Below, in pieces: positions 15,313 to 22,470 of a stretch of DNA of 64,000 nt. The first letter of the stretch is position 1; each line of letters starts with the position of its first letter. The DNA lies in NCBI RefSeq assembly GCF_004151485.1, contig NZ_SBFF01000005.1, positions 1 to 64,000 of the forward strand, given 5' to 3'. A program made the position numbers and the translations under genes. Source of the stretch: Sphingosinicella sp. CPCC 101087 (GTDB lineage: Bacteria; Pseudomonadota; Alphaproteobacteria; Sphingomonadales; Sphingomonadaceae). Below the pieces are notes generated by a model. The model saw only the letters and a program-made list of their open reading frames with translations. It had not been told where the DNA came from and made no database searches.

Positions 15313-16328
15313 TGGTTCAGTCCCAGACGCTGCCGATCAATGCGCGAAAGGCCCGGCCGCTCGGGTCCTTGGAGAGCAATAGCGATCTCGAACCACGCGG
15401 CGCCGGGTAAATCCGCGGCCCAGGGCTGTTGCTCATTCAGCGCGACGCGGCCAAGCCCGCCATGACGCGGTCGGGCGACGACGACGCGGCGCGACGGTGC
15501 GCCGTACAGCACCGGCGAGGTCTGAAACTGCGATCGGTCGGCGAGTAATTCCCAGTCATGGGCAACAAGCGCCTCGATGCCCCAACGTCGCCCGCTGCTC
15601 GGCGACTCATCTAGCTCGATCCGGAGCAGGTCGTCGGGATTGCCGAGTAGGGTTGCGCCATGGTCGCGCTCGGTCACTCTCCAGACATCGGCCCAGGAAT
15701 CGTGGGGTTTGTGCCCCTCACCGAGGCCGGCCTTGAGGTCGGCGAGCTTGGCCCGGCTGAGTTCGCGGACCTGTTCATATGAGAGGATCTGATGGCTCAA
15801 GAGCCCCCAGCACGTCGCTTCGTAGCTCGCGACCATGCGCAGCGAGAGCTGATAAACTGTTTCGGGCAGAGGCAGGTCGTGCGCGAGGGTCCAGCCCTGC
15901 GCCTGGATGTGGTGGCGGTAGAGCCACCTTGGCAACACGAATTCGGCCGCGAAAGCCTCCGCCGCGACTTCGCGCAAATCCCGACCATCGGATGGCGAGT
16001 TGGGGCCGCGTTCGAGGATTTCCTGATCGACGCTTCCCTCATGCCCCAACGTATCATGGCCGAGCTCATGCGCGGCGGTGAACCGCTGGATATGCAGGCC
16101 CCGCTTGGTCGTGACCATGATGCCGCGCAAGGGGGCGGGCAAGCAAAGCCCGAGCGCGGAATCGAGCGGCTTGAACACGAGCGGGATATCGAGGTCGCCG
16201 ATCGCCTCGAAGACATCGACAAAGCCCTGCCCCTCAGTCACCCGGCGGCGCAGATCGAGATCGGCGTGAAGCCGGTTCGCGGCGGCGATCGCCTCGAGGC
16301 GTGCGGCGCCGGCCGGCGACCTAGCCAT
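15309..16328 (-). CDS. ImmA/IrrE metallopeptidase fused to a chagasin-like (I42) inhibitor domain
   Basis: A 339-residue protein. Residues 20-190 are an ImmA/IrrE (DUF955) zinc peptidase with HELGH at 87-91 and the third ligand probably E124 in AAEAFAAEF. Residues about 215-320 resemble chagasin, the I42 inhibitor of papain-type peptidases: ESPSSGRRW (NPTTG loop equivalent, 241-249), the YGAPSRR turn and QPW at 301-303 (RPW loop equivalent). The next gene is a papain-like peptidase, so an inhibitor-target pair is likely. The XRE gene overlapping upstream is the usual partner of ImmA, which cleaves such repressors. Start ATG 16328 overlaps the XRE stop by eight bases. Confidence 0.8.
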   Translation of the reverse strand: MARSPAGAARLEAIAAANRLHADLDLRRRVTEGQGFVDVFEAIGDLDIPLVFKPLDSALGLCLPAPLRGIMVTTKRGLHIQRFTAAHELGHDTLGHEGSVDQEILERGPNSPSDGRDLREVAAEAFAAEFVLPRWLYRHHIQAQGWTLAHDLPLPETVYQLSLRMVASYEATCWGLLSHQILSYEQVRELSRAKLADLKAGLGEGHKPHDSWADVWRVTERDHGATLLGNPDDLLRIELDESPSSGRRWGIEALVAHDWELLADRSQFQTSPVLYGAPSRRVVVARPRHGGLGRVALNEQQPWAADLPGAAWFEIAIALQGPERPGLSRIDRQRLGLNQ

Positions 16329-16677
16329 TGCCGCCGACCTTGGGGGACCGGGCTTGCAGGAATTCGGCGAAGCGCAGCAGTTCGTCGCGGTCGTTCGCCG
16401 ACAGTTCGGTTGCCGCGCGGGCGAGTGCCTTGACGCTTTCCGGCAGCGGGGGCAGTGGAGAGGTTCCGGCCAACGCGTCGACCGACTGGCCATAGACCTT
16501 GGCGAACCGCGCCAATTCCTCCGAGTCCACCTTGCGGCGGCCGTGCTCGATCAGCGACAACGCCGAACGTGACACGCCCACGGCGGTCGCCGCTTCCTCT
16601 TGGGTCAGTTCCAGGTACTCCCGTGCCTTACGGAGGCGTTCACCGATACCTCCGCCATTTCCGATCTCTTGACTCAT
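16321..16677 (-). CDS. XRE-family HTH regulator
   Basis: A 118-residue protein with a Cro/C1-type helix-turn-helix at about residues 12-65 (LRKAREYLELTQEEAATAVG, then SRSALSLIEHGRR). The C-terminal helix region (about 85-112) may dimerise or be the cleavage target of the ImmA-type peptidase encoded next. I chose ATG 16677 because GAGGG lies eight bases upstream and the upstream stop is ten bases away; ATG 16704 would overlap that gene. It is the obvious candidate for binding the inverted repeat at 17084-17101 and repressing its own operon. Confidence 0.88.
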   Translation of the reverse strand: MSQEIGNGGGIGERLRKAREYLELTQEEAATAVGVSRSALSLIEHGRRKVDSEELARFAKVYGQSVDALAGTSPLPPLPESVKALARAATELSANDRDELLRFAEFLQARSPKVGGNG

Positions 16678-16687
16678 CGGGTATCCC

Positions 16688-17056
16688 TCATGCCGGTTCG
16701 GCAACTTTGACCGGGCGGCGCTTCTTGACCTTCAACTCGCCGGTATAGACGCGCTCAAGCTTGGGCATCAGGTCGTTGATCATTTCCTCGCAGCTCTCAT
16801 AGCCGCCGCGCTTGATGATTTCGGGCGGAAGCTCGATGTCCAGAACGGCGCGGGTTACCCGGGCCGCATCCACCACCCGCTTGGAATCGATCGCTGGGCG
16901 CATCCCGACGATGGATCCACCGGCGCCGGCGGGTGCGGGCGGCGGAGACCCGTCGATAGGCGCGGTTTCCTCCTCGAACCAGGCCTGCAGCTCCTGCACA
17001 AGCAGCGCCGACTTTTCCCTAAACCGCTTTCTCTGCTCTTCGATGTCCGGACTCAT
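16688..17056 (-). CDS. Small protein of unknown function, first gene of the accessory operon
   Basis: A 122-residue protein. Residues 1-35 are charged and helical (EEQRKRFREKSALLVQELQ), 36-50 are a Pro/Gly/Ala linker, and 57-115 form a second predicted helical region ending in a basic KVKKRRPVK. No family recognised. It is the promoter-proximal gene: its ATG at 17056 is about 30 bases from the putative -10 box. The basic tail could bind nucleic acid, or the protein could be the cargo or trigger of the operon, but there is no direct evidence. Confidence 0.65.
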   Translation of the reverse strand: MSPDIEEQRKRFREKSALLVQELQAWFEEETAPIDGSPPPAPAGAGGSIVGMRPAIDSKRVVDAARVTRAVLDIELPPEIIKRGGYESCEEMINDLMPKLERVYTGELKVKKRRPVKVAEPA

Positions 17057-17083
17057 GACAGACCTCGTGTTCGATTATCGGAC

Positions 17084-17113
17084 ACATATGATGGTATATG
17101 TCAGGATTGTCAA
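17084..17113 (-). promoter_or_regulatory. Promoter and operator of the accessory operon
   Basis: On the minus strand a perfect -35 TTGACA (17113-17108) is followed after 17 bases by CATATG (17090-17085), a moderate -10. A perfect inverted repeat ACATAT-GATGGT-ATATGT at 17084-17101 covers the -10 and half the spacer. This is the expected arrangement for repression by a Cro/C1-type dimer, and the second gene of the operon encodes one. Assignments are by eye. Confidence 0.6.
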
Positions 17114-17155
17114 CGGCGGCACAGCCGGGTTAAGGCCCGTAAGTGGGATTCGGAG

Positions 17156-17338
17156 CTAAAGAACTGGCGCTGGCACAGCGTCCCACGGCCTTCTACAAAC
17201 GTATTCAAAAAGGTCCTTTCCAACATGCAGAGCCGAAGCCAAATTCATCGCCAGCAGGCCAAGGTTTGTGTCCGCTTCCAGTGGCAAGCCTATCTTGAAG
17301 GTTTTCTTTCCCAGATTAAAAATCTTCTTATCGATCAC
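17156..17338 (-). CDS. C-terminal piece of a probable split HEPN-like protein
   Basis: A 60-residue frame opening with GTG that overlaps the stop of the upstream HEPN-like frame by four bases (GTGA). Its sequence (KIFNLGKKTFKIGLP and so on) reads as a natural continuation of a protein domain rather than as an independent small protein, so the two frames may be one gene broken by a frameshift at 17335-17338, or a coupled pair. It contains a hydrophobic helical stretch at about 25-45. Function unknown. Confidence 0.4.
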   Translation of the reverse strand: MIDKKIFNLGKKTFKIGLPLEADTNLGLLAMNLASALHVGKDLFEYVCRRPWDAVPAPVL

Positions 17339-17679
17339 ATCGGTGGATCGCCGTGCGCGAAGCTGTTGCGGACACCCCCAAAAACACCGATGGCATCAAG
17401 CACCAAGCCCAACCACGGGTCATCCAACATTGCACCAAGCAAGCTCAGCTGGTGATCCATGCCTAGACGCGGAAGCTTGCTCGGCCTCGATACAAATCTT
17501 CGCAGGATCTGATCTACTTCGAGTTCAAGAGCTGCGTATCCGGTGATGATCACCGAAGCTTGGGGGTGAATAGACCGTAGTCGGTCACGAAGGCGCGCAA
17601 TAGCTGCATCTGGCGAGTCCGGGTCATACTCATCCCCATAGGGTAATTCAAATGGGTCATCCGTCACCAGCCCGTCCAT
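17335..17679 (-). CDS. HEPN-like protein with RNxxxH motif
   Basis: A 114-residue helical protein ending in GGVRNSFAHGD. The RNSFAH hexapeptide has the Rx4-6H spacing of HEPN ribonuclease domains and of DUF4145-like relatives, preceded by a suitable helix (GYAALELEVDQILRRFVS). HEPN proteins are common in toxin-antitoxin and anti-phage loci, in line with the neighbours. Start ATG 17679 is preferred over an upstream TTG. The stop comes only three residues after the motif, earlier than usual, and the following frame seems to continue it. Activity is uncertain if the break is real. Confidence 0.5.
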   Translation of the reverse strand: MDGLVTDDPFELPYGDEYDPDSPDAAIARLRDRLRSIHPQASVIITGYAALELEVDQILRRFVSRPSKLPRLGMDHQLSLLGAMLDDPWLGLVLDAIGVFGGVRNSFAHGDPPM

Positions 17680-17859
17680 CCTGTTAGCCCAAGGCCGCGA
17701 TCTTAAGCTCCTCTGCCCCAAGGGACGAGACGTCGGAATGGGACTATTTGATCGATCCGCTCAGGACGGAAAACTTGCCTCAGCGTCCAGAAGCAGAACG
17801 TCGGCTTGCGGCCAAAGCTGGACCTATGCGAGCCGTCTCTCCCGCGATAGCCTCTGCAC

Positions 17860-18756
17860 ATGGCCTTCGGCGTCTTCATTCACCGCGCTGACTCGATCTA
17901 CGAGGACACCCCTGCCGAGCGGTACCAATTTCCGCGTCAGTACCTCGGCCGCGCGCAGGCATGCGAAGGCGACTGGATCGTCTATTACGAACCGCGCAAG
18001 GTGCCGGGCACCAAGGGCTATTTCGCCGTCGCGAAGGTCGAGCGGATCGTTCCCGATCCTTCTGCGCCGGGCATGTATCTGGCGTTGATCGAGCCCGGCT
18101 CATATCTGGATTTCGCCCACCCTGTTCCGTTCGCCGAGGAGAACGGCGTCATCGAACGCGGCGTTCTGAACGAAGAGGGTAATATCTCGGGGCGAGCCCA
18201 GGCCGCGGTCCGGGCGCTGTCCCCCAGCGACTTCAATCGCATTGTCGAAGCGGGATTGCGGGACGAAGCGCCGCTGCTGCCGCGATCCGAGCCCGCAGCA
18301 TCTTCGGCGGTGGCCGAAGACCGCGCGCCGTTCATATTCGAACAGGCGCGGGACCGCGTCGCCACGCTGGGTTCGCGCATCGTGCGCGACCGCGTGTTCC
18401 GTCGCATCGTGCTGCGGGCCTATGATGAGCGTTGCGCGATTACGGGCCTGAGGCTGATCAATGGCGGCGGGCGTGCCGAAGTCGAGGCGGGGCACATACG
18501 ACCCGTGGAAGCGAACGGACCCGACATCTTGAGCAACGGAATCGCGCTATCAGGAACCGCACACTGGATGTTCGACCGCGGACTTATCGGTCTTGCTGAC
18601 GATCTGGAGATCCTCGTCTCACGTCAGGTGAACGATCGGGCCAGCGTTCGCGGGATCATCAACCCCACCGGTCGCGCGATTGTCCCGGCGCGGGTGGATG
18701 AGCGGCCACACCCGCATTTCCTGCGCTGGCATCGCGACCACTGCTTCAAGCAATAG
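17860..18756 (+). CDS. EVE/PUA-like domain fused to HNH endonuclease
   Basis: A 298-residue protein. Residues 1-95 resemble EVE/PUA-like modified-base-binding domains (IHRADSIYEDTP, WIVYYEPRK, GYFAVAKVERIVP). Residues 180-260 are an HNH nuclease of the HNH_2 type: C192, H212 in AGHIRP, N226 in LSNGIAL, H235 and D239. A reader domain plus HNH nuclease is the layout of modification-dependent restriction enzymes that cut DNA containing modified bases. It is divergent to the accessory operon, which seems to handle modified pyrimidines; a functional link is inference. ATG 17860 has only a weak ribosome-binding site. Confidence 0.8.
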   Translation: MAFGVFIHRADSIYEDTPAERYQFPRQYLGRAQACEGDWIVYYEPRKVPGTKGYFAVAKVERIVPDPSAPGMYLALIEPGSYLDFAHPVPFAEENGVIERGVLNEEGNISGRAQAAVRALSPSDFNRIVEAGLRDEAPLLPRSEPAASSAVAEDRAPFIFEQARDRVATLGSRIVRDRVFRRIVLRAYDERCAITGLRLINGGGRAEVEAGHIRPVEANGPDILSNGIALSGTAHWMFDRGLIGLADDLEILVSRQVNDRASVRGIINPTGRAIVPARVDERPHPHFLRWHRDHCFKQ

Positions 18757-18782
18757 TCGGCAGGCCCTCTCGGCCTCGAAGC

Positions 18783-19697
18783 TCAATCGTCCGAGCCGTT
18801 CATCGCTCCACCGCCGCCCGCCTCCTCCCCCAGCAGCGCTCTCGGCACTCGCCTGATATCCATGCGCCCCAGCCCGCCTTCGCAATTCGCCGCATAATAG
18901 AAATGGTCCGGATCCGTGGGATCGAAGGCCGGGCCGATCACGAAGCTCGAGCAGCCGACGTCGACCGGCACGCGCGGCGCCCAGCTCCCGTCGCTGTTTC
19001 GGCCGCTGCGGAACAGGCTGACGATGGCTTCGCTCTCGCTCATCCTTCCCGAGCTGAAGATCAGGCTGCGCCCGTCGATCGTGAGCGTCGCATCGAAATC
19101 GAGTGACGCGGTGTTGATGGACTGCCCCAGGTTGCGCGGCCGGGCCTCGCGCGCGCCCGACAGATCGGCTTCGAACAGGTCCATTCCGCCCTCGCCGCCC
19201 CAGCCGTCGGAGGCGAAGATCAGGCTGCCCCAGCGCGTCGGCAGCGGAGCCCATTCGTCGCCGGCGCTGTTGATCCGATTGCCCAGATTGGCCGGCGCGC
19301 CGAAGGTCCGCCGCTCGGGATCGAAGGCGACCGCGTAGAGATCGGTCCCGCCCTCGCCCCCGGGCCGGTCGGAATGGAAATAGAGCGTTCGGCCATCCGG
19401 TGAGAAAGCCGGATCGAACTCCACGGCATCGCTGTTGAACGGCGCGGGGAAGGGCGGCGACCAGCCTTGCGGGCCGCGGCGGGAGAGCCAGATGTCCTGC
19501 TGGTCCGGATCGGCATCCCGGCCGATCGTCCCCCAGGCGGCCCAGCGCCCGTCCGCACTGAAATTGATCCGCACTTCCGCCGCGGCGGTCGATACCTCGC
19601 CGGGCCGGTAGGGGACGTCCTGCGGATCGGCCGGCCGGCCGCTCGCCTGCATCGAAGCGGACGCGAGCAGGACCAGCGGGAACAGGTGGAGGTTCAA
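18783..19697 (-). CDS. Secreted PD40/WD40-like beta-propeller protein
   Basis: A 304-residue protein with a signal peptide (about 1-19) and at least four PD40 repeats recognisable as FSPDGRTLYFHSDR (about 99-112), LIFASDGWGGEGGMDLF and LIFSSGRMSESE, the family found in TolB and OmpA-associated propellers. It is likely periplasmic or outer-membrane associated. It is the third gene of an operon with an HTH protein and an alpha/beta hydrolase; its ATG overlaps the hydrolase stop by four bases. Role unknown; a sensor or hydrolase-partner role is possible. Confidence 0.8.
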   Translation of the reverse strand: MNLHLFPLVLLASASMQASGRPADPQDVPYRPGEVSTAAAEVRINFSADGRWAAWGTIGRDADPDQQDIWLSRRGPQGWSPPFPAPFNSDAVEFDPAFSPDGRTLYFHSDRPGGEGGTDLYAVAFDPERRTFGAPANLGNRINSAGDEWAPLPTRWGSLIFASDGWGGEGGMDLFEADLSGAREARPRNLGQSINTASLDFDATLTIDGRSLIFSSGRMSESEAIVSLFRSGRNSDGSWAPRVPVDVGCSSFVIGPAFDPTDPDHFYYAANCEGGLGRMDIRRVPRALLGEEAGGGGAMNGSDD

Positions 19698-20626
19698 GAT
19701 CGGTCTCCTTCCTGGAGATGATCATGCCGCCTGCCTTCCCGTGCGGCAACGAAATCACCCTCGGCTGGTCGAACGGTCCGCTCCAGGAATTCCATGACGC
19801 GTGCCGCCTGGTTCGGCAGGAAATGATATCCCTCTTCGATGAAGCATATCTCGGCGTGCGGAGCGCCTTGCTTCAGCCTGGCCTGGGTGTCCCGAGAGTC
19901 GAGCAGGACATCCCGGCCGCCGACGATCGCAAGGATCGGTACATCGATCTGGCGCAGCTGTTCGTCGGTCAGTTGCGGGATCTTCACCACTCGTGGCTGG
20001 ATCGCTTGGCCTACAGCATCCATGAGCTCGGCCACCGATCGCCACCCGGCAGGGAGCGCCCTCCGGGCGGGGCCGAAAACCTTCTCCCGGATCTTGCGCT
20101 TCCCCCACGGCCCGAGAAGCAGGAGCGGTGCTGCCCGAAGCAGGAAGTTCCTCTGCCGTCCGATGCCGGCCGGGCAGATCAGCGCAAGCGCTCGCACCGC
20201 GGAAGGTCTCCTGCTCGCATAGTCGAGTGCAAGCCAGCCACCCAGCGAGGTGCCGACGAACCCCGCCCTTCCGATTCCCAGGCCCGCGAAGACGTCGTCG
20301 AGCCACAAGGCGTGTGCATCCCCGGCCAGGTCCGGTCGCACCCGCGCGCTCAGTCCGGCTTCCCCGATCATGTCGATCGCGAAGAGCCGGAACCGGGAAG
20401 ACCAGAGCGAGACGTCCGGAATCCATGCCGCGGAGTTGGCCTGCGAGCCATGGAGCAGCACGACCGGAGGAGCCTCCTCCGGCCCGCAGGCCACGACGAA
20501 GGTCGGGCCGTGGCGCGTCGGGACGAGCAGCTCAGACCTCGGCACCGGCCACTGTTCCAGGACCTGCCGATATTGCGCCTCGACCTGTTCGGCCGCCCTG
20601 TCGCTTCGAAACACCGAGTCGCTCAT
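19694..20626 (-). CDS. Alpha/beta hydrolase
   Basis: A 310-residue alpha/beta-hydrolase-fold enzyme. The oxyanion-side motif is LLHGS (about 56-60), the nucleophile elbow GTSLGGW (about 126-132) gives the catalytic Ser, the acid is likely in IVGGRDVLLD (about 240-249), and the His is in EEGYHFLPN (about 272-280). No signal peptide. The substrate cannot be told; the fold is closest to the proline-iminopeptidase/ester-hydrolase group. Both ends overlap neighbours by ATGA (20623-20626 and 19694-19697), so it is co-translated with the HTH gene upstream and the propeller gene downstream. Confidence 0.85.
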   Translation of the reverse strand: MSDSVFRSDRAAEQVEAQYRQVLEQWPVPRSELLVPTRHGPTFVVACGPEEAPPVVLLHGSQANSAAWIPDVSLWSSRFRLFAIDMIGEAGLSARVRPDLAGDAHALWLDDVFAGLGIGRAGFVGTSLGGWLALDYASRRPSAVRALALICPAGIGRQRNFLLRAAPLLLLGPWGKRKIREKVFGPARRALPAGWRSVAELMDAVGQAIQPRVVKIPQLTDEQLRQIDVPILAIVGGRDVLLDSRDTQARLKQGAPHAEICFIEEGYHFLPNQAARVMEFLERTVRPAEGDFVAAREGRRHDHLQEGDRS

Positions 20627-21045
20627 GGGCGCGACCCCAGTTGCAGTTGCACCATCTCCAGCAACCTGGCCGCATCGGACGGACTGCCGATCACGACGAT
20701 TTTGAGACAATGGGCGAGCGAATCGAACGCCGTGCTGATGTGCAAAGGCGGTGTCCCGCCGTCGCCCGCCATCGCCGCCGCATTCAGGAAAGTCGCCATC
20801 CGCTCGGCGCTCTCGGCTGTTATGCGAGGGACGTCGACGATGCATGTTGCGCGCACGCCGCTCGCTGCCTCGGCTTGGCCGCTCGCCACACCGGCAAAGG
20901 CGTCGAGCTTGGCCCGGTCGATGCGATAGGCCTTTCCGATCCGCGTCGCCGGAAGGCGTCCGCTGCGGATGTGGCGCAGCACGGTCTTGGGGTGCAGCTT
21001 CAGCCGCTCGGCCGCCTGCTCGACAGTGACAAGCATGTCCGACAT
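20623..21045 (-). CDS. Excisionase/MerR-like HTH DNA-binding protein
   Basis: A 140-residue protein with an N-terminal winged helix of the excisionase type (VTVEQAAERLKLHPKTVLRHIRSGRLPATRIGKAYRI, residues about 6-42, here named by its parts VTVEQAA, KTVLRHI and GRLPATRIG). The C-terminal 90 residues are an unrecognised alpha/beta domain that could sense a ligand. It heads the hydrolase-propeller operon and faces a divergent YqeY-like gene; the inverted repeat in between (21059-21110) may be its binding site. GTG or ATG in the first four codons could start it; I used the ATG at 21045. Confidence 0.75.
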   Translation of the reverse strand: MSDMLVTVEQAAERLKLHPKTVLRHIRSGRLPATRIGKAYRIDRAKLDAFAGVASGQAEAASGVRATCIVDVPRITAESAERMATFLNAAAMAGDGGTPPLHISTAFDSLAHCLKIVVIGSPSDAARLLEMVQLQLGSRP

Positions 21046-21058
21046 GGTCTCTATGGCT

Positions 21059-21110
21059 CCCTATTCATCCCGAACACGAATATGTTAGGCTCTCTTATGG
21101 AGCAATAGGG
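21059..21110. promoter_or_regulatory. Inverted repeat in divergent promoter region
   Basis: Arms CCCTATT (21059-21065) and AATAGGG (21104-21110) are separated by 38 bases between the divergent HTH and YqeY-like genes. The spacing of the arm centres (about 45 bases, just over four helical turns) would let two dimers bind the same DNA face. It is a candidate autoregulatory operator, by position only. Confidence 0.4.
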
Positions 21111-21150
21111 AACATCATGTGCTCCTCACGACGCAGGAAGGCACATACGG

Positions 21151-21507
21151 ATGGAAGATGGTGGAACAGGAATGAAAGCTCGCCTGCGCGCCGATTTGCG
21201 CTCGGCGATGAAGCTCGGAAGAAAAGGGGAAGCGGCGTTGCTGCGCGAATTGATCGGCGCGATCGACAATGAAGAGGCCGCGCCGCGACGCGCGGAGCAG
21301 GCATCCCTGGTCCGCCACAATTTCCGCAGCGGATCGGCCGAGGTCGAACGGCGCGTCCTGGGCAAGGATCAGGTGCGCGGCCTTCTGCTGAGCGAGGCCG
21401 AAAAGCGCGAGCAGGCGGCGGCCGAATTCACCCGCCTGGGCAAAGCGGAGGCTGCCGACGCGCTGCGCACGGAAGCCCAGCTGGCGCGGCGCTACCTCGA
21501 GGAATAG
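21151..21507 (+). CDS. YqeY-like (GatB/YqeY domain) protein
   Basis: A 118-residue helical protein. MKARLRADLRSAMK followed by ALLRELIGAIDNEE (about 8-42) matches the YqeY/GatB C-terminal-like domain, usually near 150 residues, so this is a short version. YqeY domains are thought to bind tRNA, but free YqeY has no settled function. Start: ATG 21151 is in frame, yet ATG 21172 (MKARL) aligns better with the family and has GGTGG and AGGA nearby; I give the longer one. It stands alone, divergent to the HTH operon. Confidence 0.65.
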   Translation: MEDGGTGMKARLRADLRSAMKLGRKGEAALLRELIGAIDNEEAAPRRAEQASLVRHNFRSGSAEVERRVLGKDQVRGLLLSEAEKREQAAAEFTRLGKAEAADALRTEAQLARRYLEE

Positions 21508-21606
21508 GGACGAAGACCCGCTGACGGGCTCCGTAATGGCGCGAGTGGACCCTGGCGCCGCCCCGTGATCGGTTCCGACAGGAAGCGGGGCGGGTGCCTG
21601 CGCCGC

Positions 21607-22470
21607 TTACAGGATCGGCTTCCCCCCGGTCACCGCCACCGTCGCCCCGGAAACATAGCTCGCTTCATCGCTCGCCAGCATCACATAGACCGGCGCCAGC
21701 TCCTTGGGCTGGCCCGGCCGCTCCATCGGCACGCTCTTGCCGAATTCCTTCACATGGTCCTCGGGCATGGTGGACGGGATGAGCGGGGTCCAGATCGGCC
21801 CCGGCGCCACGCAATTGGCGCGGATTCCGCGGTCGGCGAGCATCTGCGCCAGCCCGGCGGTGAAGTTCTGGATCGCCCCTTTGGTGGCCGCATAAGCGAG
21901 CAGGAACGGCCGCGGCGAGTCCAGGTTGATCGACGTCGTGTTGATGATCGATCCGCCCGCCTTCATGTGCGGCACCGCCGCCTTGGTCAGGTAGAACATG
22001 GCGTGGATGTTGATCCGGAACGTCATGTCCCATTCCTCGTCGGGAATCTCCTCGATCTGCTCATAGGTCTTCTGGTGCGCGGCATTGTTGACCAGCACGT
22101 CGATCCGCCCGAACGCCTCCACCGCTTTGTCGACGATCGCCCGGCAATGCGCCGCATCGGAAATGTCGCCGGGCACCAGCACCGCCTGGCGTCCCGCTTC
22201 CTCGATCAGTCTTTTGGTCTCCTGCGCATCCTCTTCCTCCTCGGCCAGGTAGGAGATCAGGACGTCCGCCCCCTCCCGCGCGAAGGCGATCGCCACCGCC
22301 CGGCCGATCCCGCTGTCGCCGCCGGTGATGATCGCCTTCTTGTCCTTCAGGCGCCCGGATCCGCGATAGCTGTCCTCGCCATGGTCCGGACGCGTCTTCA
22401 TCCGCTCCGTGAAGCCCGGGATCGGCTGGTTCGGCTCGTCGAACGGCGGCGTGGGAAGATGGTCGGTCAT
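21607..22470 (-). CDS. Short-chain dehydrogenase/reductase, YghA/GSP39-like
   Basis: A 287-residue NAD(P)-dependent oxidoreductase of the extended-N-terminus SDR group that includes E. coli YghA and Bacillus general stress protein 39. The dinucleotide motif is TGGDSGIG (about 48-55), NNAA at about 131-134, and the catalytic Tyr-Lys in YAATKGA (about 200-206), with Ser in NTTSINL. The first 40 residues (QPIPGFTERMKTRPDHGEDSY) are the group's hallmark. Substrate unknown; a general stress role is known for relatives. Start ATG 22470 with GAGG nine bases upstream; the open frame before it is not protein-like. Confidence 0.9.
   Translation of the reverse strand: MTDHLPTPPFDEPNQPIPGFTERMKTRPDHGEDSYRGSGRLKDKKAIITGGDSGIGRAVAIAFAREGADVLISYLAEEEEDAQETKRLIEEAGRQAVLVPGDISDAAHCRAIVDKAVEAFGRIDVLVNNAAHQKTYEQIEEIPDEEWDMTFRINIHAMFYLTKAAVPHMKAGGSIINTTSINLDSPRPFLLAYAATKGAIQNFTAGLAQMLADRGIRANCVAPGPIWTPLIPSTMPEDHVKEFGKSVPMERPGQPKELAPVYVMLASDEASYVSGATVAVTGGKPIL

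Noticed and set aside
10423-18782. Integrated prophage or ICE
   Set aside because: An XRE-ImmA pair is typical of such elements, but no integrase, structural, replication or conjugation gene and no attachment repeats or tRNA were seen.
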